Shown: in pieces, positions 37,090-46,851 of the stretch
Numbering within the stretch: the first letter of the stretch is position 1
Layout of the letters: every line of letters starts with the position of its first letter
Assembly (NCBI GenBank): GCA_035772735.1
Contig: JASDFA010000019.1
Location: 38,153,001 to 38,217,000 of the forward strand
DNA from: Datura wrightii
Lineage: Eukaryota > Streptophyta > Magnoliopsida > Solanales > Solanaceae
Direction: 5' to 3'
Length of the DNA stretch: 64,000 nt
Made by a program: the position numbers and the translations under genes
The notes under the pieces: generated by a model
The model's input: the letters and a program-made list of their open reading frames with translations, nothing else
Database searches by the model: none
Told to the model about the DNA's origin: nothing

Positions 37090-37800
37090 CTGAGTTCAGT
37101 CAAAATTCACATTTAGAGAACTTGGCATACAGCTGACGGTACCTGAGAATCTGGAGCACTGTCCGCAAATGATCCTAGTGGTCTTCCTCTGAGTGAGAAT
37201 ACACCAGAATATCGTCAATAAACACTATCACGAACAGGTCCAGGTATGGTCTGAAGATGTTGTCCATCAGGTCCATAAATACTGTTGGGGCATTCGTCAG
37301 CCCAAAGGACATGACTAGGAATTCAAAATGGTTGTATCTGGTCCTGAAGGCAGTCTTTGGAATGTCCTTTTCACGAACTCGAACCTGATAGTATCCAGAC
37401 CGTAAGTCAATCTTGGAGAAATATCTGGCCCCCCTGTAACTGATCAAACAAATCATCTATTCTGGGAAACGGATACTTATTCTTGACTGTAACCTTGTTC
37501 AACTGCCGGTAGTCTATACACATGCGGAGGGAGCCGTCCTTCTTCCTCAAAAATAGAACCAGCGTACCCCAAGGTGAAGTACTCGGCCTAATAAAGCCCT
37601 TATCTAACAAATCTTCCAGCTGTTCCTTTAAATCTTTGAGTTCAGCAGGAGCCATACGATACGTAGGAATTGATATGGGCTGAGTGCCTGGTAGCAAATT
37701 AATTGCAAAATCTATTTCTCTTTCTGGGGGAATACCAGGTAGCTCATCTGGGAATACGTCAGGGAATTCATTAACCACTGGAACAAACTGGAGAGTCGGA
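37090..37800 (-). pseudogene. Element A (minus) reverse transcriptase fingers and palm
   Basis: EFPDVFPDELPGIPPEREIDF opens the domain. MCIDYRQLNKVTVKNKYP and DDLFDQLQGG lead to a frameshift near 37440. The second frame (37456-37175) has KIDLRSGYYQVRV, VMSFGLTNAPTVF and the catalytic VFIDDILVYS. A stop replaces Gln after SEEDH at about 37177. Only these two lesions separate it from an open domain. Confidence 0.87.
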
Positions 37801-37967
37801 GGCTCTACCCGAACATCCTGGACTCTGACTATGTCGTAAATTCATCCCTTAGCTATCAACTTCCTCTCCTGAAGGTAGGAAATAAACCTACCTTTTGGCG
37901 TAGCTGTACTGCCCTTCCACTCTTGTACTAGCTCCCCTGAAAAGTAGAATCGGACCATCTTGGTCCA

Positions 37968-38300
37968 TCATTCTACATTGGCATAGCACGGCACTAACCA
38001 ATCCATACCCATAATGGCATCGAAATCAATCATCTCTAACTCTACCAGATCTACTGTGGTCTGACGATCAGCAACCTCTTTTGTACACCCTTGATAGACC
38101 CTTCTGGCTATGATGGAGTCACCGACTGGTGTGGATACTGAAAAGGGTTGCTGAAGCAACTCTAGTGCAACACTAAACTTTCGAGCCACAAATTGGGTAA
38201 CATGGGACAAAGTAGATCCTGGATCAATAAATATATAAGAAGGGTGTGAGAAAATAGTTATCATACCTGTTACCACATCTGGAGACGCCTTTGAGTCCTG
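37968..38300 (-). pseudogene. Element A (minus) aspartic protease
   Basis: SPDVVTGM, then FIDPGSTLSHVT (active loop D-P-G-S/T), PFSVSTPVGDSIIARRVY, and DFDAIMGMDWL, open from the Gag tail to 37968. No stop lies in the domain itself; a stop at 37965 breaks the link to RT. Confidence 0.87.
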
Positions 38301-39584
38301 CCTCCCTGGTAATGCATAGGTACGGCTTGGGCCCGTACCTGAACTCGAGGCCCCTGATCTGCCTCGGCCCCTGCCTGCTGGGACTGAGGGCCTACACCCA
38401 AAGGCTGTTGGAGCTCGCGACCCTGCTGATGCCCTGTCTTGAGTATCTCGGCTACCCTGACCCCTAGCTGGGTAGTCTCTCATCACATGACCCTCTTGCC
38501 CGCATATATAACACCCTGTGGAGCCATATCTGCAAGCTCCAGTGTGGGTTCGACTGCAAATAGGGCAAGGTGGGGGGTGTACCTTCTCTGCTCTGCCCTC
38601 CTCTACTGAGGTGAATCTACTGTTCGAGAACTGCCGCCGGACTCTGACTGCCCTCGGCGAATGAATCTCCCCTCTGCTGTTGTGATGGAGGTGGGGGTCT
38701 AGGTGGCATGTATGACAGTCGTGGCCTAGGTCCTCTCTGAATCTCCCTTTGTATTTTATCTGATCTATCCCTACGGCGCTGCTCCTGATTTATTCGTCTG
38801 CTATCCTGTTGCCGCTGTCTAAGGCCATCAATAGTCTGGGCAAAGGCCTGCACCCACCCAATATCCATATCTTCCCGCAGTGTAGCTGTCATGCATGCCT
38901 CTATGTACTCTGGGTTTAGACCCATAATAAACCAGTGGACTCTAGATGGCATGGTGTCCACAAAAGTTGGAGCATAGCGGGCCAAGGAATCAAACTGTAG
39001 GGCGTATTCCCATACACTCCTCGCCCCTGCTCCAAATGCAAAAACTGATCCATCCAGGCCTGTCGGATTTCCCATGGCAGATAACGGTCAAGGAAAGCCT
39101 CTAAAAAGATGGACCAGGTCGGAGGGGCAACATCTCTCCCTTGGGACCTTTCCCAACTTTCATACCACAACACAACAATATCCCGCAGTCGGAATACCGC
39201 TAACTCAACCGACTCTGTAGATGTCACATGCATGACCCGAAAGATTCTCTACATCTGATCCAGGAAGTCGTAGGGGTCCTCTACCTGATCTGACCCTGTG
39301 AACTGTGGGGGACCTAGTGCCAAAAATTCTTGGACCCTCGAACTGCCAGGCCCACCTGATGACTCTACTTTTACGATTGGCACTGACTAGCGCTGAGTAG
39401 CCATCATTTGTGCCAACATAACTACTGCACTTCGAATTTCCTGGTCGGATGGTGTAGGTACAGGAACTGTCGGAGGCGGTGTCATCCCGAGTGGCTCCTA
39501 GTGAGGTGGGGACTGCTGAGAAGGTCGAGATGACGCCTCTGTATCGCCCTCAAATCGGGCTAATTCTAAGTGAGGCTGAGGCAT
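38300..39584 (-). pseudogene. Element A (minus) gag
   Basis: A likely start (minus ATG at 39584-39582) opens MPQPHLELARFEGDTEAS. The capsid follows in two overlapping frames: VMHVTSTESVELAVFRLRDIVVLWYESW and AFLDRYLPWEIRQAWMDQFLHLEQG (39233-38916), then SLARYAPTFVDTMPSRVHWFIMGLNP (39075-38617). A frameshift lies near 39050. The zinc-finger region at 38545-38480 has CPICSRTHTGACRYG and CYICGQEGHVMRDY, where the last Cys is Tyr. An Arg/Gly/Ser-rich linker leads to protease. Confidence 0.85.
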
Positions 39585-39850
39585 CCTGCTGGTGCTTCTC
39601 CTGCAGCGGTATCCAGTCTTCTACCTGTGACAGGATGTCGCTGGTCTGTCATTTTATCTGTAAACAAAGAGTATGATAAGTTTTAGGGACTCAACCCTAT
39701 ACTGTACTGGTCTATGGCACGACTGAATATGAAGAAAGAGTAACCATCCTATTATGCCTTGCAGCCTCCTGCCTATGGTATATGGTGCACAACACAGCCA
39801 TAGCCAAGACTCTATGTAGCACGGCTTGCAGACTCCCTGAGATACGACCT

Positions 39851-39862
39851 GCTCTAATACCA
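39851..39862 (-). other. Element A (minus) primer-binding site
   Basis: Minus-strand TGGTATTAGAGC, one mismatch from the initiator-Met tRNA complement, four bases from the LTR end at 39867. Confidence 0.87.
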
Positions 39863-41931
39863 AGTTTGTCACTCCCTGCCTTGGGAGGCATGACTGGCAC
39901 CTGGTGCCCTACTAGGACCTGGACTGCTGGACTAGCTAAGCCTAAGCACTTCTAGTGCTGGGCTGGCTCTAATTCTGGATTCAAGAAAACGACAGGCTAT
40001 ATAACGGCTGTAAATACAGCCTCCGGCCGACTAGGCCTATAGCCACCTGTAAGAAAACAACAGCTACCCAGAACAATTGAATCAATAGGGAACCTATGCG
40101 GGCCGACAAGGCCACCATGCTGTCTAGTTATTTCTGAATCAAGAAAACAAGTGCTAAACTGCTACATGACCAACAGGATCACCACCACCAACTGAATAAG
40201 ACCCTACACGGCCATCATAAGCAACTACAACATACACACGGCCTCACACGACCGGTACAGCTAACCACAGGGAATATACAATCTGCAATCCTCTAAGAAT
40301 ACTAATACGATGGTCGGGACAGGGCCCCGACCTACCTATACTGTACAACAAAAGAAAAGGAATAAACCTCTTGTTGTCTAGCTCCGGATGACTCGAGCTG
40401 ATGACTCTGTGTGCTGGCTAGAATCACGAGAGATCGGTTCCTTGTCTATGAGTACCTGCAGGCAAGTAATGCAGCGCCCCCAAGCGGGTGTCAGTACCAC
40501 TGGTACCGAGTATGCAAAGCAAACTGAACATAACTAAAGATAAACAGTAAACTGGTAGTTACTGAAATGACAGAGGATAGCTAAAACTGTCTGGAATAGC
40601 AGAATATGTACCGAGCTTAACTGTACTGGAAGAAGATAAGAATCGTACCCATCGATGCGGCTTCCTGCTATTTATCAACTTAATAAGTAACATATATATA
40701 TATATATATATAGCATACAAGAACCTATACTAGCCCCCATAAGCTAGAATGTGCCAATCAACACATAATCTACATACCCCTACCCGGGTCAAACCATCCA
40801 AAAATAAATTCACTCCACTCGTCTAATAACTACAAGTACCCCGCCGGCCCCCTAGGTATGCAGCTTGGGCTCTAGGGGCCGCTGACTATAACTGTGTCTG
40901 AGTCTAGAGTACTCCTGTAACTGTAATCTGAGATCTATATCTGTAATCTATAATTTATGCCCTGGGCGCAAGCGCTCGACAGGGTATGCTATAATGCTGA
41001 TCAGCCCGTTATGGGGAATGTTGCATCCCATCTTCGTCCTACTGCGGACGGCATGCCACTCCTTGGAGTGATGTATCCTCACCCTCTAGCGGGCGAGTCG
41101 ACACAACTATTAATCCTGGGCAGCAAGGAAGCTCTAAGGGTGCCCACACATCACAAACAAGTCTCAACAAGAAATAGTAATCACATATAACATGTATAAT
41201 AAATCTTATAATATTGTTCATGTTCTAATATTCTATTCTGAATCTCTGGCTGAATTAAACTGAATCTGATACTGGTCTGAAATAATATCTCGCTGTTTAA
41301 TACTGATTTACTGACTTTTATTCTGAATATGACATAATAACGCAAACATACTTAATACTCTGCTTCTGGAACATCCTTCTGGAATTTATTTTATTTTACT
41401 ATACTAGAATTACTAACTTGCTGAAGAAACTGGCTTTACATACCTCAGTTGTCGACTTTTCGGCTAACTGGCATAACTCGGCCAATATTCAGCTATTTCT
41501 TCCAACTGCATTCATATTCATAGCAATTAGAACTAAATTCATCAATATTCTGGAAGAAAATACTACTTTGAATATATATATAGCCCAAACTTTGACTTAT
41601 CGAGAAACAGCCGAAAACTCGTCATTTCTCGGAAGTCCAGAAGGGAAAAATGCTCACTTTAGGGCTAGGAGTATATTGACACTAATTTGTAGCAATTCCA
41701 CTTACCTTAGCTCAGTAGGACGACGGTTCGCCAGCCAAATTTCACGAAACTAACTCCGCAGGAATGCTCCCGACAGCTTTATACTTCGCTACCCGAAGTT
41801 AATTTGAGTTTGGACTGCGTTTGACGGCGCAATCGGATGAATATTTATAGGAAATCCTCGTTCTCCGCTGTTCCCCTTCGTTTCTTCTGGAAATTATAAG
41901 TTAGAATGAGATAAAACCGAAGTGGATGGGT

Positions 41932-41938
41932 TTATATA
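41932..41938 (-). promoter_or_regulatory. TATA box of element A (minus) 5' LTR
   Basis: Minus-strand TATATAA in the context CAAGTATATAA. The same context occurs in the other A LTRs at 34372-34378 and 55900-55906. Confidence 0.65.
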
Positions 41939-41956
41939 CTTGAGCCTGGACAGCCC

Positions 41957-42018
41957 CTCCGTGGCACGTTGTCCATCGCGGAGAAACGGCCTCCGTGGCA
42001 CGTTGCCATCCGCGGAGG
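41957..42018. repeat. Paired U3 palindromes of element A (minus)
   Basis: Two near-identical palindromes. Arms CTCCG/CGGAG enclose TGGCA/TGCCA-type inner arms around CGT. They lie directly upstream of the TATA box. The same word occurs in Athila LTRs (for example 29798-29822), while the plus A element has an unrelated palindrome at this place. Confidence 0.8.
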
Positions 42019-42181
42019 GGGTCTGCCCGGCCTCCTCTTCAGACGGCTCGATGCGGCGCTTGTCCAGTCTTCCCCCGGGCCTTTTTCTAGCATGTAGGGC
42101 ATTCTAAAACTCTTAACCAACATGCGAATAGGCCATCTAAATGTCAAGAATTTACGGGGTGTAACAACTTGGTTCATGACA

Positions 42182-42500
42182 ATTGTAGATCTGAAAATTT
42201 AATTTCTGGAATATCAAATAGATTATTATTTCTATATGCCTATAATAAGATGTGAATTTTCGACCACATGTTTGTTAAGCTGTTAAAAAGTGATGTCAAT
42301 CAGCATGACAAAATTGTAACCTCATATCAAAAATTTATATAGAACGATGTTTAAGGATTTTAATTCTTAAATTTGGCTATATCGTAGATCTTGAAATATA
42401 GTTTTCAAAACATCAAACAGTCATGATTTTGACATTTTTACAATAAGATTGAATTTTCTACCACAAACATGTCAAGCTGTGAAAAAAATGATAAAAATTA
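42182..42500. repeat. ~200-bp tandem repeat, right flank of element B
   Basis: Begins ATTGTAGATCTG at 42182 and repeats the landmark at about 42385 (TCGTAGATCTTG). It continues the array seen at 21500-21848. ATTGT at 42182-42186 is the right target duplication of element B. Confidence 0.72.
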
Positions 42501-42882
42501 AAAGGAAAGGAAAAGAAATTACCTTGAATTATGCTTCCTTATCATGACTCGCAATGCTACAACTGATGAAAAATTAATAGAGAGAACCTTCTAATTTTAT
42601 GGCCAATGAATGTTAATATAATATGAAACCCTAATTGAACATGAAATTCTAAATTGAAAAGGCTACCTCAACTTCCTTAATTAAGGAAAGGAAACACATC
42701 TACTTTCCTTATTTAGCAACTCCTATCTCCCCCTCCCCCCTTTTATTTTTGAAAAATAAGGAATATTAAATTTTTGAAATCAATGCAATCAGTTGATGTT
42801 GAATGCTACAGCTAAAGGTAGATAAAAATTTCATGAATCCACATAATAGGACTAAAATAATTAAAATCTTTTGTGTGTGTGC

Positions 42883-42914
<32 letters not shown>

Positions 42915-43032
42915 GAACTAACATTGAATTCTCGAGAACAAGAAGTCTAAGGAGTAATTTTGACTCGAACTACGAATTCGACAATTAAATAATGATCTTT
43001 TCAGATTCAACAAGTCTTGAAGTGGGGGCATT
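42501..43032. other. AT-rich non-coding DNA
   Basis: No gene or repeat family recognised. It contains an (AT)n run at 42889-42914 preceded by GT repeats, and a purine-rich GAAGTGGGGGCA at about 43019-43030 that may be a PPT. Confidence 0.5.
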
Positions 43033-44000
43033 TGTGGACGGCTAAATTTTATCAAATTTAAATTCATGAAAAAATTTAAATTGTATCAAAATTCTAGATA
43101 TATTAATTCCATTAAATATTATGGATTAATATAATTAAGTTAATTATTTAGGTTCAATAAGTATGAATTTAATTAATGGTTTATTTTTATTGGTCAGTCC
43201 ATCAAATTGTGCTACAAATGATAAAAGCCTACTTTACTGAGCCCAATATGTCATCTAATCCTAGAGGCCCAAATTAATGCTACGAGTCAAGTGATGTGTC
43301 ATGCCAAGTCAAATAAAAGAACCAATAGAATTTCGGCACATGTCAAGATGGCATAGTATGCCTAGTTAAATCAGAGGCCAATGAAAATATGGTATTTGTA
43401 CAAATGACATATTCCAATCAATCAAATATCGCCATGTCAGCTTAAATCTAATTGGCAGAGAAGAATTTGTCTTTATCACAACTCTTTCATCCTTCAACTG
43501 TAAATAGGGGTCTCATAATCTAAAAAAGGAACTTAAATTCTAATAACAAGTAAAAAAAAAAGAACTTGTGGATCAAACACTGCAGATTTCTCTACAAGCT
43601 ACAAGCATTTAAACACTCAAGTATTTCTCTACAAGTTTCAGAGATCAAGACGAAGATCGAAGAACAAGCTTCAATCCCTTGAATTTAAATACAAATCAAG
43701 ATCAAGACCACCAGATTCAACATCAAGCTCAAAAGCCCTTGAATTCAAGTACAGATCAAGAGCAAGTCCATCTAGTTCAAGATCAAGTTTAAAAGTCCTT
43801 GGATTTATGTTTGAAAAGTAGAATCAAAGGACACGTAAAAATTGTAACACTCGCTCATACTTAAAATAAAATACTGCAACTGTTGCGATACTTTTTCGTC
43901 TTGATTATTATTTTCTCGATGCGAATTTTTATTGTCTCCAAATATTTTAGCAAAAAATTTCATCAATCAATTTAGACTCCATATCAGTTCAGCTTTTAAA
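43033..44000 (+). repeat. Possible LTR remnant
   Basis: TGTGGACGGCTAAATTT begins two or three bases after the PPT-like run at 43019-43030, as a 3' LTR would. The stretch has no open frame and includes a direct repeat of a 'cctt-gaattcaa-tacagatcaaga' type near 43676-43760. No matching second LTR, clear TGACA/CA end or target duplication was found, so this is tentative. Confidence 0.3.
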
Positions 44001-44534
44001 TATAATGAATTAGGCAATTCAAAATGAATTGAGTTAACAAAAGAATGCGTCATTACCTCATCAGAATTTAATTAAATTAGACAAATTATATGTCTCTGAG
44101 CTAATTTAATTACACCATGTTCATGAATCATTCTGAATTTGCTTGTGCCAACATTTGCACAAAGTGATTTTGATTTTTCTGTACAACTTCAATTTCATCA
44201 GATGGTTTCGAAGGATTGACTTCATAATTTTTTTTTCTAAACTTAAATGTATATATATTTTTCATTGATGCATTTCTATCTTATTTTATTGTGTCTATGA
44301 AATATTTAAGTATTACAAGTTTAACAAAATTAGAAGAATAATTTTAAGTATTTTTTCCCTTAAATAAAAAATGTTAATATATATCTACCTTAACACAAAT
44401 TATATTTTGAAAGCAAATTATTTAGTTGATCACATAAGATTTAATTCTAAGCAAATGAAATTTCAAGTTTATTATTACTTTCCTTTCAATAATAATATAT
44501 GTGAAAGTTCATTATTAATAAAAATTAGTTTAGA
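44001..44534. other. AT-rich non-coding DNA
   Basis: Nothing recognised; very AT-rich. It is the left flank of the Copia insertion. Confidence 0.5.
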
Positions 44535-44604
44535 CATGTTGTTGGGCTTGTGGAGGCCTGATTAATTAGGCCCGTTAGAAACCCTAATAACCCTAATCTA
44601 TTTC

Positions 44605-44612
44605 TATAAATA
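44605..44612 (+). promoter_or_regulatory. TATA box of the Copia LTR
   Basis: TATAAATA in the centre of the short LTR, 50 bases before the AATAAA. It is repeated unchanged in the 3' LTR. Confidence 0.7.
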
Positions 44613-44654
44613 GATAGCTTGTACTTGTAATATATACACCACAAGAGAGAGAGT

Positions 44655-44660
44655 AATAAA
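44655..44660 (+). terminator. Polyadenylation signal of the Copia LTR
   Basis: AATAAA after a GAGA run. In the 3' LTR copy (about 46967-46972) it would direct the RNA 3' end. Confidence 0.55.
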
Positions 44661-44805
44661 ATTCCTCCTAGTTGCAGTTGTGGACTAGGTCGTGAGACCG
44701 AACCACGTAAATTCTTGTGTGTCGTTTGTGTTCCGTTTTTCTCTATTTTCTCGCAGTTAATTTGTGTGTGTGTGCTTATTGTTGTTATTCCGTTGTACCA
44801 ACAAT

Positions 44806-44817
44806 TGGTATTAGAGC
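44806..44817 (+). other. Copia derivative primer-binding site
   Basis: TGGTATTAGAGC, two bases after the LTR, one mismatch to the initiator-Met tRNA complement. It is the usual Copia position and type. Confidence 0.88.
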
Positions 44818-45169
44818 GAGGTTATACACACGAAAAAAAATTAGCGAGAGTCACCAAAAAAAAAATTTTTTCGGAGAAAGAAAAAAAGGGGCAGCAGATC
44901 TGCTACCGGAAGAAGAACAGTCGCCGTCGCTGCCGCCGTCGCGAGCTGCAGATCGAGCAGGAGATCGAGTCGCCGGAGAAAACTTTTTTTCACCGGCAGG
45001 TACTGTTTCGCCGGAAATTTTTTTTCAGGCAGAAAAGTTTTTCAATTGGTCTCTTGTTGGTGGTGGTCCGAGTTAACTTTGTTGGTGCGTATTGGCTTTG
45101 TCAATTTTTGTTTTGAAATTATCAATACCTGAGATCAGTTGTACCGGGTACCTCATCTAGTCGTTTGAG
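44818..45169 (+). other. Leader between PBS and gag
   Basis: About 350 bp with A- and T-runs and a CCGTCGCTGCCGCCGTCGCG GC-rich block. The GCCGG/CCGGC words could pair and form structure, as expected for a dimerisation/packaging leader. Open frames that cross it do not match Gag and appear accidental. Confidence 0.5.
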
Positions 45170-46432
45170 ATGGCAGAAGATGAGAAATATCGAATTGAAA
45201 AGTTTGATGGTGCAGATTTCAGTTGGTGGAAAATGCAAATTGAGGATTTGCTGGTTCAGAAGGAGTTAGACATGGTATTGAGTGACAAGCCAGAAAAGAT
45301 GTCTGATGCAGAGTGGGCAGGTTTGGATCGGAAAGCCATGGCGGTTATCCGACTCTCGTTGACCAAGAATGTTGCGTTTAACATTCTGAAGGAGAAGACA
45401 GCGAAAGGTGTCATGGAAGCGCTGTCTAACATGTACGAGAAGCCATCTGCAGCAAACAAGGTCTTTTTGATTAGAGAATTGGTGAACACAAAAATGAAGG
45501 AAGGCAGTTTAGTTACCGAGCACATAAATACAATGAATTCAATATTAGCCAGACTTACGTCAGTGGGCATTAAGTTCGATGATGAAGTTCAAGCCTTACT
45601 ACTGCTATCGTCATTACCTGACAGTTGGTCCGGAACGGTTACAGCAGTTACCAGTTCAGCGGGACCCGATGGATTCACTTTTGAGAAGATTCGTGATCTC
45701 ATTCTAGGCGAGGATGTCAGAAGAAGGAGTTCTAGGGAATCATCGAGTGAATTGCTAAATGTCAATAGAGGAAGGAGAAATAGCAGAGGTAGTGGGAGCA
45801 GGAACAGAAGAAGGAGTCAGTCGAAGACTCAGGATCGCTCAGATGTAACGTGTTGGACGTGCAAGGAGGTGGGGAATTTCAGGAATCAATGCCCGAATAA
45901 TAAACAAGTTAACATTGCAGGACACTATGCTCATAATGATCTCTTGATATGTAGCGTGGAGAGCAGTGTGGATTCCTGGGTCATGGATTCTGGTTCTTCA
46001 TTTCATGCTACCCACAGCAGTGAAGCATTGCAGAATCTGAAAGAAGGGGATTTTAGAAAGGTAAGACTAGCAAACAATAAAGTTCTTGATGTAACGGGCA
46101 TGGGTGACATGATTCTGAAAACTTCAGTCGGTTCGTGGACTTTAAAGGATGTCCGAGTGATTCCAAGCTTGAAGAAACGGTTGATTTCTGTTGGGCAGTT
46201 GGATGATGAGGGACACGATGTTAAGTTCGGAAATGGGCAGTGGAAGGTGATGAAGGGGAACTTGGTCATAGCTCGAGGAAAGAAACGGAGTTCGCTGTAT
46301 ATGGTCTATTTACCATCTGAGGGAGTGACTGTCCCAGATCAGAAGAGAAACAAAATCCGGTTCACAGAGTCTCGTGGGCATAAGAAGGTTCGTTTTGCAG
46401 GAGATAAACCCAGAGCCACAGGTCAAATTTAG
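45170..46432 (+). CDS. Copia Gag-protease polyprotein, 420 aa, ends at an in-frame TAG
   Basis: Starts at ATG 45170 with MAEDEKYRIEKFDGADFSWW, the usual Copia Gag opening. Residues ~5-190 form the UBN2-type Gag capsid. Residues 200-226 are an Arg/Ser-rich basic linker. A zinc knuckle at C228/C231/N236/C241 has Asn in place of the expected His. Protease follows with active site DSG at 273-275 (SWVMDSGSSFHAT). IPSLKKRLISVGQLDDEGH and the VIARG...SSLYMV segment (~330-380) match the start of the pre-integrase region, but the HHCC integrase domain never appears. Gag builds particles and protease matures them. The coding region is clean for 1.26 kb, which argues for recent selection or youth. Confidence 0.9.
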   Translation: MAEDEKYRIEKFDGADFSWWKMQIEDLLVQKELDMVLSDKPEKMSDAEWAGLDRKAMAVIRLSLTKNVAFNILKEKTAKGVMEALSNMYEKPSAANKVFLIRELVNTKMKEGSLVTEHINTMNSILARLTSVGIKFDDEVQALLLLSSLPDSWSGTVTAVTSSAGPDGFTFEKIRDLILGEDVRRRSSRESSSELLNVNRGRRNSRGSGSRNRRRSQSKTQDRSDVTCWTCKEVGNFRNQCPNNKQVNIAGHYAHNDLLICSVESSVDSWVMDSGSSFHATHSSEALQNLKEGDFRKVRLANNKVLDVTGMGDMILKTSVGSWTLKDVRVIPSLKKRLISVGQLDDEGHDVKFGNGQWKVMKGNLVIARGKKRSSLYMVYLPSEGVTVPDQKRNKIRFTESRGHKKVRFAGDKPRATGQI

Positions 46433-46744
46433 GTTGAACGTGCTTGGAAAGGTTCAGGTAAACCAGTCAGGGGTTCTCGTGGCAGTGGGAGCATCGGCAG
46501 TCAGCCAGTTAAAACTTCAGCCAGAATTACCAGACAGTGGGTTAAGAGAACCAGTGTTCCAGCTGTCAAAGTCTCTCCGGATGATTACCTGCTAACTATG
46601 GAGAGTGTTGTTTGTTCTCAGAGTATCCCAGGATTCGGCAGTTCGTGCAAGTGGGAGTCGGTAGGGACAGAGGACGAGTCAGGGGCAGTTTTAGCCGTGA
46701 CTGATGTTGGAGCTTGGGGAAGCTTCAACGGGCCTTCAGGTTAA
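46433..46744 (+). CDS. Open extension after the TAG (103 codons, to TAA)
   Basis: The frame of the Gag-protease gene continues after the TAG at 46430-46432 for 103 codons without a stop, to TAA at 46742-46744. The product is Ser/Gly/Val-rich, with GSGKPVRGSRGSGSIGSQP near its start and SVVCSQSIPGFGSS later. I see no integrase, RT or RNase H motif and do not recognise it. It may be reached by readthrough, or the TAG may be a recent CAG-to-TAG change. Alternatively it is a fused remnant of the deleted pol region. Confidence 0.55.
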   Translation, partial: VERAWKGSGKPVRGSRGSGSIGSQPVKTSARITRQWVKRTSVPAVKVSPDDYLLTMESVVCSQSIPGFGSSCKWESVGTEDESGAVLAVTDVGAWGSFNGPSG

Positions 46745-46840
46745 CTAATGAAAAGGCCGCTGCAACCAGGAAGATGAGGAGGAGATTACTAGACGTACAA
46801 GTGCTCACAGTGGATGGCAGTTGAAGATTATCATGCCTCC

Positions 46841-46850
46841 AAGTGGGAGA
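46841..46850 (+). other. Copia derivative polypurine tract
   Basis: AAGTGGGAGA immediately before the 3' LTR (46852), typical of Copia elements. Confidence 0.85.
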
Positions 46851-46851
46851 T

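Larger units (their letters stand above)
32335..42166 (-). mobile_element. Element A (minus copy): complete Ty3 chromovirus-type element
   Basis: 9832 bp with LTRs at 39867-42166 (5') and 32335-34607 (3'), PBS 39851-39862, gag to integrase with a chromodomain-like end, and a PPT at 34608-34622. It sits 15 bp before the end of element B's 3' LTR. The flanks (AGTT on the left, ACTTG on the right) give only an imperfect duplication. It is the best-preserved large element here: most domains are open apart from isolated stops, and the RT and integrase catalytic motifs are present. Confidence 0.92.
39867..42166 (-). repeat. Element A (minus) 5' LTR
   Basis: 2300 bp, TGTTACACCCCG to GGGAGTGACA on the minus strand. 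It includes a short AT run at about 40693-40712. Two U3 palindromes at 41957-41983 and 41990-42018 lie just upstream of the TATA box. Confidence 0.93.
21849..42181 (+). mobile_element. Element B: decayed Tekay/Del-like Ty3 element with two insertions
   Basis: LTRs are 21849-23636 and 28619-42181; the second is split by an Athila solo LTR and by complete element A (minus). PBS, gag, protease, RT, RNase H, integrase and a chromodomain-like end appear in order between them. Target duplications ATTAT (21844-21848) and ATTGT (42182-42186) differ by one base. It is the most damaged element here, with stops in every domain and key catalytic residues changed. Its LTR and coding sequence match element F, so both belong to one lineage. 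Confidence 0.9.
28619..42181 (+). repeat. Element B 3' LTR, split by two insertions
   Basis: Own sequence is 28619-29538, 30952-32334 and 42167-42181, about 2.3 kb in total. Its first bases are TATAATGAC instead of TGTAATGAT (terminal G to A). The PPT before it (28600-28618) has decayed to a mixed purine/T run. The final 15 bases, ACTTGGTTCATGACA, survive on the far side of element A (minus). The full pre-insertion order is recovered by comparison with the 5' LTR. Confidence 0.88.
44540..44803 (+). repeat. Copia derivative 5' LTR
   Basis: 264 bp, TGTTGGGCTTG to GTACCAACA. TATA box at 44605-44612 and AATAAA at 44655-44660. A GT repeat lies near the end. Confidence 0.95.

Noticed and set aside
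44715..45116. Two overlapping open frames before the Copia gag
   Set aside because: They start in the LTR, follow low-complexity leader sequence and resemble nothing; gag clearly starts at 45170.
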